Source: Echinochloa phyllopogon (Eukaryota; Streptophyta; Magnoliopsida; Poales; Poaceae). Taken from it: a stretch of DNA of 64,000 nt. Location: contig BTCW01000012.1 of assembly GCA_033239725.1 (NCBI GenBank), positions 17,898,001 to 17,962,000 of the forward strand. Direction: 5' to 3'. The notes under the pieces were generated by a model. That model saw nothing but the letters and a program-made list of their open reading frames with translations, did not search any database and was not told the DNA's origin. Both the position numbers and the translations under genes were made by a program. Below are positions 21,012 through 30,431 of the stretch, one piece after another. The first letter of the stretch is position 1; each line of letters begins with the position of its first letter.

Positions 21012-21257
21012 CTTCCTCCGTATTGGTAAAGGAAGCCGTTTATGACAATGTTTGAGTCAAACTTTGGGAATATAAATCATGAATAACTTTTGTTGAGTTT
21101 GAAATTGTAAAAGTTATATGAATAGATTTATTTTTAAAAATACTTTTATAAAAGTATATATGTATCACTTTTTGACAAATATTTTTATAGAAATAAGAAG
21201 TCAAAGTTGTGTTTTAAAGACTGTGTCGTTGTCCTAAACGCCTTCCTTTAACAGTAC
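21012..21257. mobile_element. Stowaway (Tc1/mariner) MITE 1, left part, interrupted by the gypsy element
   Basis: A 254-bp MITE begins CTTCCTCCGTATTGGTAAAG after a TA (21010-21011) and its last bases CGGAGGGAG (to 37242, then TA) lie on the far side of the retrotransposon. Its inverted ends match: the right end reads, inverted, CTCCCTCCGTACTGTTAAAG. The retrotransposon entered within the right terminal repeat, duplicating AGTAC, so this MITE is older than the gypsy element. Confidence 0.85.
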
Positions 21258-22756
21258 TGTTGGGGACAGACCTAGGGGGTCCCCTAACCATCGGGGTAAC
21301 CACCCTCAAAAAACGTTAACCACAGAGGACTGAATCACCAGCAGCCCGAAAGGGCCACCAAGGCAGCGCGGCCCGTCACAGCTTATCACGGCCCAGAACA
21401 GCCGTCCGAGCTCGCCTGTCGAGGGGACCCAAGTGACGACCCCCGTCTCCTCCTCGCTCGAGGGGTCAGGCGCAACGCCAACTCCGCCTCGCTAGAGGGT
21501 CGTGCACCCCCTCAAGCAGGCGAGCCAACTCCGCCTCGCTCGAGGGCCGCGCACCCCCCCAAGCAGGCGAGCCAACTCCGCCTCGCTCGAGGGACCCGGA
21601 CCCCCCGGGTCAGGCGCAACGCCAACTCCGCCTCGCTCGAGGGTCGCGCACCCCCTCAAGCAAGCGAGCCAACTCCGCCTCGTTCAAGGCCACCCCTCTA
21701 CTCGACGCGGCGCGCCCCGGCGCCCCGCCCGACAACGGCATTTAATGCCCACCCCATCGGGCAGGCGCCGAAGTCAAAGGGCGATCTCTCCCCACGCCGC
21801 GCCGCTGACACCGCAGAGCTCGCTGTTCTACCTGCTCCGGTCACTATGCGTCCTCACCACTACTGTGCGGACGCATGCGGCGCTGCGCAAGGCCCTGTGC
21901 AGACTTGCAGGCGTCATTCCGCACCACTATTCTACCTGCTCCCGTCCTGCCCCCCCCCCCCCCCGGTGCAGCCCTCGAATGGGCGTGAAGAACCCTCGAA
22001 CGAATATATGAGCAGCGACCGAGCACGGACTCCAGTCAGGCGCGGCCCGGTGATGACGAACGCCGGGTCAAATCCACCAACTCTCGGCCATTCCCCGGTA
22101 AACCAGGCACGCCGCGCACTGTGGTCAACAGCAACCACCATGCCGACCCCTGTGCCGCCAACTCCTGTCCTTCCCCACCTGCCACGCCCTTGAACCAACC
22201 AGGGGCGGACGGCTGGGCGCGGATTACGGCGGCACCGCCCCTCAAAACCACTCCAGGACAAGCACAGGGACGGCCGTGACACCCGCAGAAGCCAGAGCTC
22301 GCTATAAATCCCCTGCCAGGGTCAATGACGACCGCACGCCTGGCGCCATGCTCTCCAGTGCGCCCCCCTGTAGCACACACTGTACTTGTACTTGTAGGCT
22401 CCCCCCTCTCCTTGGCCTATAAAAGGAGGAAGGGGGCGAGAGAGAAAACAGACGAACACGCACACGATCACCGCCTTCCACGATATTGGCACTCTCCTCA
22501 ATCACTTTCACACCCATTTTCAGGGACTTGGAGACTTCCTCTCCTCTCCCGTCGTGCTTGTAGCCCCCCCACTGCAGGCACCTCGGTGCAAGATAGTATA
22601 GTGCCGCGAGCACAGTCTGCTGGACGTACGGCCCCGCGGCCGGAACCAGGATAAACTCTTGTGTCATCGTGCTAGCTCTTGCATCAACCGTCAGGGGACG
22701 GGACACAGCGCATTCTGTGTGGCGCTGAGGTTGGGTGGCCAATCTCAGCACCGACA
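21258..22756 (+). repeat. 5' LTR
   Basis: Spans TGTTGGGGACAGACC... to ...CAGCACCGACA. Tandem ~47-bp GC-rich units (CGCCTCGCTCGAGGG...CAAGCAGGCGAGCCAACTC) occupy 21445-21690. A promoter-like CCTATAAAAGG lies at 22416-22426, followed by GC-rich transcribed sequence. It differs from the 3' LTR by scattered, mostly C/T and G/A changes plus small indels in poly(C) and the tandem units. Confidence 0.95.
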
Positions 22757-22757
22757 G

Positions 22758-22775
22758 TGGCGCGCCAGGTAGGGG
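22758..22775 (+). other. Primer-binding site
   Basis: TGGCGCGCCAGGTAGGGG follows the 5' LTR after one base. The initial TGG pairs with a tRNA CCA end. This 18-mer recurs in grass gypsy elements; I cannot name the tRNA with certainty. Confidence 0.8.
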
Positions 22776-25032
22776 GTTGCGCTGTGATCAACCCACTTCA
22801 CCCGATCAGTTCCCTTGACGGCAAGCCACGCCAAGGCCATGCCGCCACGATCCGCCACGGGGTCCCCGGCCCGCTTCCGCGCGGGTACCGGATCACGTTT
22901 GGGAGCCTGGAGTTCGAAGCGACCGGTGAGGGCCTCCTCATGCGGCTCGTCTCCAGGACGTCCGACATGATGGCCATTACCCCGGCGCCGCCAACGCCGC
23001 CCCAGCTCAGGAGACGTCGAAGACTGCACGAGCTGCAGATTCGCGTGGAACGGCGCGTTGCCCCATGCATCGTCCTCCCTGATTGGGACGCACACCTGTT
23101 GCTCCGGCCCACTGCCGCAGTACAGGGGAGCGCACCCCCACCAGCGGCTCCCGCGGAGGAAGCAAGCTGGGAAAATGCGGCCGGGCCGGTGCAGCTCCCT
23201 TACGGAATGAGCAACGCGGCCGCAAGCTACTCTGCGGCAATCAGCGCCAACCTGAACGCGCAAGAGGATTCGCCGGGTCACCAGCTGGGTTCGATCCGCG
23301 ACCTCAACATTTCCTCGCCCGGCGGGTCCCAGCCCGAGTCGGACGACGGGGAAAGTGTGCGCGGCCAGGAGCACCCAGGCCTGGACTACTCCGGGCTACG
23401 CGACCGTGAAGGTCTTACCTCCTTCCAGGCCGCTGCGGACTTCTGCCTCACCTGTTCCGACGATTCCAGCGAAGGGGAATACGACCCCACGCGGGAATGC
23501 TTCGTCCTCGACGGCGAAGTAGAGTCCGTGGGAGAGGATGAAGAAACGCGCGACGGGGCCGGACACGACGAATCGCCACCAGCGCCTGCCGAGCCATCGG
23601 GCGAAGCCGCACTCGCATAGGCACAGCTCATGTAGGTACAAGAGCTGGAAGCCAGGCTCCGACAGGAGCGCCAGCAGGTACAGAAGCTACGCGCAGCTCT
23701 GGAAGCCCGGCAGCCCGAGCGCGGCGAACGTGCGCAAGCCGCCGGGCGCATCGCTCAAGCGCGCATCATGAATGATGGCAACGACGCCAGCCCTGCCATG
23801 CCGCCGCGGGCAAGCCAGAAGCTCATCGCCGCAGTAACTCTAATTCAGGCCATGCCCGAACCATCGACACCAGAGGCGCACGACATGCGGTGCCGGGTGC
23901 AGGCCCTTGTCGAAGAAGCGGCCGTTCAACAAGCAGAAAGTTCCGCCTCCTTTATGCGCCACCAGGCCAGTTCAAGAGCCGGAGGAAGCAAGCGGGATAA
24001 GGAACAGTCTATCCATACCCCGCCTAGGGGCGCATGGACGCCTCACCGACCGACGAACGACGGGAAGGTGCTCATGACCGGCGACCGCGAAACGAGGAGG
24101 TCCGCGAAGGACCGACTCGTGGACACACGAGGCGCCATTAACGACGGTGACGCGCGCAACGTCCTGAACAAGAAGAGGCAGGACGCGACACCTCCCCGCA
24201 GTAGGCACCCCCGACGAGGGGGTCGCTACGACAGCGAGGAGGACAAAAGCCCGACGCCGGAACCCCCGGGAACCCCTGTGTTCAGCCGGAAGATCCGTTC
24301 GGCCGCCATCCCGCTGCGCTTTCGTCAGCCGACCACCATTACCAAGTATTTGGGCGAGACGAAACCCGAGACGTGGCTCAATGACTACCGCCTGGCTTGC
24401 CAGTTGGGCGGGGCCACCGACGATGCTATGATCATCCGCAACCTTCCGCTTCATCTCGCGGACTCGGCGCAGACATGGCTCGAACACCTACCCGCGAACC
24501 AGGTCCACGACTGGGACGACCTGGTCAGGATGTTTGTGGGTAACTTCCAGGGCACGTACGTGCGCCCCGGAAACTCTTGGGACCTGCGCAGGTGCCGGCA
24601 GGCGGTCGACGAACCGCTGAGAGACTTCATCCGCCGCTTCTCCAAGCGCTGCACCGAGCTCCCGAGCGTGGGTGACTCCGAAATCATCCACGCCTTCCTT
24701 GAAGGCACGACTTGTCGGGAGCTGGTGCGTGAGCTGGGGCGAAACCATCCCACCAGCGTCAACGCGCTATTCGACATCGCTACCAACTTCGCCTCTGGAG
24801 AGGAGGCTGTTGGGGCGATTTTCGACGGCAAGACCAAGGGGAAGCACACGGAGGAGCTGCCTGCGGAGGGCAGCAAGTCCAAGGGAAAGGCTAAAAAGCA
24901 GAAACGAGGTGGCAAAGGCAAGAAGCCTCGGCAAGCCGCGCAGCAGCAGCAGCAGGGCGAGGACTCTGACGAGGCCCTCGCGGTCGAGCGAGGCCGCAAA
25001 GGCCCTCGAGGCCCTCCTCTAGGGGGAGGCCT

Positions 25033-25742
25033 TGTCACACCCGGCCCAGTTTGTATGGCCCAGTAGTGGCCCATGAGCGCGGGACGCACGTGTTTAGTGC
25101 CACATTGCTAGTTGAGCAAGGGTGGAGGCAACTTATAAGCCTTTGTCTTCCAGCCATAGCACCTTCGGGTTAACCCTTTTACACGAAGCGAGGACGAAAG
25201 TGTAAGCAGGGTGCTATGTGTACGCGTGCACGCCCCTCGGAAGGGCTGTGCGGGGCGGCTCGTGGAGGGCAGGGTGTTACAAATGGTATCAGAGCCGACC
25301 CTCGCGGTTGCGCGTACGGGTCAATGTGCGGGCATAGGGCGCATGGCGCGTATGGCCCGGGTAGGGCATACGGCATGGACTATGGCGCCAGCACTCGACG
25401 TACGGTCGTGCGCTAAGGGGGAACGTTCCTGTACATTTGCCCGGGTGGGTGAGTTGCGCCGACGAGGACGTCGGGTTCTTTGAGGGGGGTGTATGTCACA
25501 CCCGGCCCAGTTTGTATGGCCCAGTAATGGCCCATAAGTGCGGGACACACGTGTTTAGTGCCACATTGCTAGTTGAGCAAGGGTGGAGGCAACTTATAAG
25601 CCTTTGTCTTCTAGCCATAGCACCTTCGGGTTAACCCTTTTACACAAAGCGAGGACGAAAGTGTAAGCAGGGTGCTATGTGTACGCGTGCACGCCCCTCG
25701 GAAGGGCTATGCGGGGCGGCTCGTGGAGGGCAGGGTGTTACA
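25033..25742 (+). mobile_element. TRIM (small LTR retrotransposon) nested in gag, TSD GGCCT
   Basis: Two 249-bp direct LTRs (25033-25281 and 25494-25742), TGTCACACCC...GGGTGTTACA, enclose a 212-bp non-coding interior. The primer-binding site TGGTATCAGAGCC (25284-25296) matches the 3' end of initiator methionine tRNA; a purine-rich tract (TTTGAGGGGGGTGTA, 25479-25493) precedes the second LTR. Perfect 5-bp duplications GGCCT stand at 25028-25032 and 25743-25747. The size and absence of genes fit a terminal-repeat retrotransposon in miniature. It depends on proteins of other elements. The LTRs differ at seven sites by eye. Confidence 0.95.
25284..25296 (+). other. TRIM primer-binding site (initiator tRNA-Met type)
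   Basis: TGGTATCAGAGCC, two bases after the first TRIM LTR, is the classic site complementary to the 3' end of plant initiator tRNA-Met. Confidence 0.9.
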
Positions 25743-25945
25743 GGCCTGTTCGATGAGATGCTGAAGAAGCCATGCCCATACCATAAGGGCCCTGTCAGCC
25801 ACACCCTCGAACAATGCGAGATGATCAAGGGTTACTACAAGCGCACCTCCGTGAAGGAGAATGGCCCGAAGAAGGGTACGGGTGATGGCGGCAACGACGA
25901 GTTCCCCCATGTAGAGAATGTCTTCTTCATCGTAGGGGGCCCACA

Positions 25946-26713
25946 ATGAACGTGACGTCCCGGGAGCAAAGACGTGAACGCCGAGAGGTCTTCTCCATTC
26001 ACCCCGCGACGCCAACTTACCTTGCCTGGTCAGACGAGACCATCTCCTTCGGCCGCGAGGACCACCCGGACTATGTCCCGAATCCGGGGCGCTACCCACT
26101 TGTCGTCGACCCCGTCATCGGCAACACACGATTCTCCAAGGTGCTGATGGATGGGGGCAGCAGCCTCAACATCCTCTACGTCCACACCTTAGAGCTCATG
26201 GGCATCGGCACGAACCAGCTGAGGCCAAGCAAGGCGCCGTTCCTCGGCATCGCACCGGGAAAACGGGTCCAGCCCCTCGGGCAGATCGACCTACCCGTTT
26301 GCTTCGGCACTCCCGACAACTTTCAGAGGGAGACCCTCACCTTTGAGGTGGTGGGATTCCCAGGAGCGTACCACGCCATTCTCGGGCGTCCGTGCTACGC
26401 CAAGTTCATGGCGGTCCCCAACTACGCCTACCTCAAGATGAAGATGCCGGGGCCAAAGGGCGTCATCACCGTGGGATCGTCGTACGAGCATGCTTACGCG
26501 TGTGACGTCGAGTGCGTCGAGGGCGCGGAGGCGCTCGCCTACAGCGAGACCCTGGTGGCGGACTTGGAAAAGATGGCGAACGAGGCCGTCGACTCCGCCA
26601 AAAGGCACGCGGGCACCTTCGAGGCTGCAGAGCACACCAAGGCGGTGCCCCTCGACCCCAATGCCCCCGAGGGCAAGGCGTTGAGGGTCAGCACCACCCT
26701 CGACCCCAAATAG
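25946..26713 (+). pseudogene. Protease region of the Tat-type element
   Basis: The 255-residue frame holds a retroviral-type aspartic protease: VLMDGGSSLNILY (active-site Asp in a DGGS context, as is common in plant gypsy elements), LPVCFG, FEVVGFPGAYHAILGRP (the conserved ILGRP flap/strand) and a long linker to reverse transcriptase. It starts at an ATG overlapping the gag stop and ends at a TAG (26711-26713) that lies in the frame continuing into the reverse transcriptase, so the pol reading is interrupted here. Confidence 0.88.
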
Positions 26714-28233
26714 GAAGCAGTGTTCATCGACTATCTCCACGCCAACGCCGACATCTTTGCGTGGAGACCCTCGGACATGTCGGGTATTCCGAGGAAGGTC
26801 GCCGAGCACTGCCTTGACATCCAGCCTCGCTCCAAGCCGGTGGTGCAGCGACTGCGGTGGTTCAACGAGGAAAAGCGCCGCGCCATCGAGGAGGAGGTGC
26901 ACAAGCTTCTACAGGCCGGGTTCATCAAGGAGGTATTTCACCCAACCTGGCTTGCTAATCCTGTTCTAGTTAGGAAAAAAACGGAAAATGGCGTATGTGC
27001 GTAGATTATACCGGTTTAAACAAAGCATGCCCTAAGGTTCCATTCCCTTTGCCTCGAATAGATCAGATAGTAGACGACACTGCTGGGTGCAAATTGCTAT
27101 GCTTTCTTGATGCTTATTCCGGTTATCATCAGATTAAGATGAAAGAGTCCGACCAGCTCACGACTTCTTTCATCACCCCGTTTGGCATGTTTTGCCACGT
27201 CACTATGCCGTTCGGCCTCCGAAACGCCGGAGCTACATACCAGCGATGTATGCAACACGTTTTCGGAAGCCACATCGGGCGGACCGTTGAGGCATATGTG
27301 GATGATATCGTTGTGAAAACCAGAAAGGCGGACGATCTGGTAAACGATTTGCAAATCGCATTCGGTTGCCTCCGGGCAAACGGGGTAAAATTAAATCCGG
27401 AGAAATGCGTATTCGGGGTGCCGCGGGGCATGCTGTTGGGTTTCATTGTCTCCCAACGAGGCATCGAACCCAACCCCGAAAAAGTCTCGGCCCTGGAACG
27501 GATGGGGTCAATTCGGGACCTCAAGGGGGTGCAAAAGGTACTGGGCTGCCTCGCGGCTCTCAGCCGTTTCATCTCTCGACTTGGTGAAAAGGGCTTACCT
27601 TTGTACCGGCTCCCAAAAAAGCACGAACACTTTTCATGGACCCCCGAAGCCCAAAAAGCCCTCGACGGGCTAAAAGCGTCGCTCGTACGCGCACCAATCC
27701 TCACGCCGCCGCAGAACGGCGAGCCCCTCTACCTATACGTGGCTGCGACAACGCAAGTTGTCAGCGCCGTCATCGTCGTGGAAAGGACGGAGGAGGGACA
27801 CGCTTTGCCGGTCCAGAGGCCGGTGTACTACGTCAGTGAGGTGCTGACCGAGACCAAGGCACGGTACCCAAAGAGTCAGAAGCTAATCTACGCTGTAGTG
27901 CTCGCGCGACGAAAGCTGCGACACTACTTCGAGGCCCACCCGGTCACCGTGGTCTCATCTTTCCCTTTGGGGGAGATAGTCCGCAACCCGGACGTCTCGG
28001 GTAGGATAGCGAAATGGTTGATGGAGCTCGTGGGAGAAACTCTCTCCTACGCGCCACGAAAAGCGATAAAATCGCAAACCTTAGCGGATTTCGTCGCTGA
28101 GTGGACCGACGTCCAACTTCCACCGCCACAGATCCAAGCAGAGTGCTGGACCATGTACTTCGACGGGTCAGTGATGAAAGCTGGGGCAGGCGCGGGCCTC
28201 CTGTTCGTTTCACCCCTCGGGGAGCACATCTGA
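26714..28233 (+). pseudogene. Reverse transcriptase and RNase H of the Tat-type element (frameshifted)
   Basis: The frame after the TAG gives WRPSDMSGIPRKVAEHCLDI and the start of the reverse transcriptase (WLANPVLVRKK), then shifts by one base near 26980-26995. The next frame (26995-28233) carries CVDYTGLNKACPK, LCFLDAYSGYHQIKM, FGLRNAGATYQR, the catalytic AYVDDIVVK (YVDD at 27295-27306), then the RT-linked RNase H-like domain (FSWTPEAQKALDGLK, PVYYVSEVL, HPVTVVS). It ends at an in-frame TGA (28231-28233) inside the second RNase H. Active RT would need this frameshift and both stops to be absent. Confidence 0.9.
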
Positions 28234-29973
28234 TACGTGGTTCGCTTGCACTTCCCGGCGTCGAACAACATGGCGGAGTATGAAGCCCTCCTCGCTGGGC
28301 TCCGCATCGCCGTTGACCTCGGCGTCAAACAACTCGACGTCCGGGGAGATTCTCAGTTGGTCATCGACCAAGTCATGAAGAACGCAAGCTGCCACGATGA
28401 AAAGATAGAGGTGTACTGCAACGAGGTTCGCCGCCTCGAGGACAAATTCTATGGCCTCGAGCTGAACCATATCGTGCGCAAATACAACAAGGAAGCGGAT
28501 CAGCTAGCCAAGATCGCGTCAGAGCGAGTCACCGTTCCTCCGAACGTCTTCGCCAGCGACCTCGACCAACCCTCCGTCAACTTCGAACAAAGGGCCGGAG
28601 CCCTCAAGACGCCCTCAGGGGCTGAGGGGGTCGAGCCCATGGAACAGGACCCCTCGAAAGAGGGGCTCGAAGCCCTCGACGTTGGAAATTCTTCGGCCGA
28701 GGCCATGGAAATCAACATGGACACACGACCACAAGACTGGCGCAGCCCATACCTCGCGTGGATCGACCGCGGGGAGCTGCCCTCGGACCGGACCGAGGGG
28801 CGCCGCATCGCCAGAAGGGCCAAGACCTTTGTCTCGGTCGGCGGCGATCTGTATAAACACAGCGCCTCAGGAATTCTGCAGCGATGCATCCCCGTCCCCG
28901 AGGGAAAGCAGTTGATTCGCGACATCCACGCCGGGGTGTGCGGACACCACGCGGCGCCGCGTACCCTCGTGGGTAACGCGTTCCGGCAAGGCTTTTACTG
29001 GCCTACCGCCGTAGCCGACGCGAACGAAGTCGTGCGCACCTGCGAAGGGTGCCAATTTTACGCACGAAAGACGCACCTCCCGGCGCACGCCCTACAGACC
29101 ATCCCTGTAACATGGCCTTTTGCTGTCTGGGGGTTGGATCTCGTGAGACCTTTCCGCCCAGCGCCCGGGGGCTTCACCCACTTGTTGGTGGCCATCGACA
29201 AGTTCTCGAAGTGGGTCGAGGTCCGGGCCATCACCAGCATCATATCTGAGCAGGCCGTGTTGTTTTTCACCGACATCATCTACCGATTCGGGGTACCCAA
29301 CTCGATCATCACCGACAACGGCACCCAGTTCACCGGCAAGAAATTCTTGGAGTTCTGCAACGACCATCACATTCGCGTAGATTGGTCGGCCGTAGCACAT
29401 CCACAAACAAACGGCCAAGTAGAACATGCCAACGGCATGATACTACAAGGCCTGAAGCCAAGGATCTTCAACAAGCTAAACAAGTTTGGCCGGAAATGGG
29501 TAGCTGAGCTACCATCGGTGATTTGGAGTCTTAGGACAACCCCAAGCAGGGCCACAGGCTTCAGCCCGTTCTTCCTCGTCTACGGCGCCGAGGCCGTCCT
29601 CCCAACAGACTTGGAGTATGGGTCTCCGAGGCTCAAGGCCTACCAAGAAGAACAAAACCAGCGGAACCGCGAGAATTCGCTGGACCAGGTAGATGAGGCT
29701 CGAGACGTGGCGTTGCTTCACTCGGCACGCTACCAGCAATCACTCCGGCGGTATCAAGCTCAGAAGGTGTAGCGTCGAGACCTTCACGAAGGGGACCTGG
29801 TGCTAAGGTTGCGCCAGGACAATCGAGAGCGCCACAAGCTCACTCCACCATGGGAAGGACCATTCATCATCACCAAGGTCCTCAAGCCTGGCACTTACAA
29901 GCTGGCAAACGAGAAGGGCGAGATCTTCACCAATGCCTGGAACATCCAACAGCTACGTCGCTTCTATCCTTAA
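28141..29973 (+). pseudogene. Archaeal-type RNase H and integrase of the Tat-type element
   Basis: The second RNase H shows MYFDGSVMKAGAGAG, NMAEYEALLAGLRIA and RGDSQLVIDQV, with the TGA at 28231-28233 in its midst. Integrase follows: an HHCC zinc finger (HAGVCGHH...CEGCQFYA), catalytic core with WGLDLVRPF, ITDNGTQF and NGQVEHAN (D, D, E), and FFLVYGAEAVLP. A TAG (29770-29772) interrupts just before the C-terminal GDLVLR and PWEGPFIITKV motifs, which run in the same frame to TAA at 29971-29973. Possession of this extra RNase H is the diagnostic trait of the Tat lineage. Confidence 0.9.
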
Positions 29974-30431
29974 AATTCTCAACATTCCTTGTAAATACTT
30001 CATGTTCTTAGCCAACAACGATGAAAAGTTTACGAAAAACATGGAAACATTGTTACTAACAGCATGAACAAGGGGGACTTGGTCCTATCCTCGACCTAGT
30101 CTCGATAGAGCCAAGCCCCCCTCGGGGGCTGCAGGGGGGTTTACCCCCCCTAATCGTCCAAATTTTAAAATTGTGCTAAAACTCAGAACGCTTAGAAAGA
30201 TGCGGGGCGCGAGCTAACTAAAGCCGGAGCCGGCTGAGCCGTGAGACCGCCTACGCCCTCGAAGGGATACGGCATCTCCCTCTCCACTCCACGCCTTAAT
30301 TACTCGTAGATTCAAAATACCCGGCCAAAATCTCTCCAAGCCAAGAATAGCACAATAGAACAATCAAACAAGTTCGAAGCGCACAATCGAAATTCAAACT
30401 TAGTTTATGTACAGAGCAAGTCTCCTAAAAA
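29974..30431. other. Tat-type element, spacer between pol and the antisense gene
   Basis: Non-coding, with C/G-rich palindromic patches (GCCCCCCTCGGGGGC at about 30115) that could fold. It would serve as the shared 3' flank of the convergent pol and antisense genes. Confidence 0.5.

Larger units (their letters stand above)
22776..25949 (+). pseudogene. gag of the Tat-type element, two in-frame stops and a TRIM insertion
   Basis: The frame runs 22776-23620, stops at TAG 23618-23620 and again at TAG 23633-23635, then continues in the same frame through a coiled coil (QELEARLRQERQQVQKLRAA) to the retrotransposon gag domain: TWLNDYRLACQLGG, AQTWLEHLP, WDDLVRMFVGNFQGTY, RDFIRRFSKRCTELP and EEAVGAIFDG. 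A basic tail (KAKKQKRGGKGKKPR) follows. At 25033 a 710-bp TRIM interrupts it; after the TRIM the frame resumes with FDEMLKKPCPYHKG and a Cys/His segment (PCPYHKG..SHTLEQC) and ends at TGA 25947-25949. The stop overlaps the ATG of the protease frame (ATGA at 25946-25949). The gag start codon is not certain. Confidence 0.9.

Noticed and set aside
22325..22654. Open frames in the 5' LTR and leader
   Set aside because: LTR sequence with promoter and leader features; the same frames occur in the 3' LTR.
25033..25742. TRIM considered as a Cassandra element (5S rRNA-bearing LTR)
   Set aside because: No 5S rRNA promoter-like boxes were seen in the 249-bp LTRs.
29970..30430. C/G-rich palindromes considered as a terminator or riboswitch
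   Set aside because: Such elements are not expected in a plant retrotransposon, and no supporting structure beyond short palindromes was seen.
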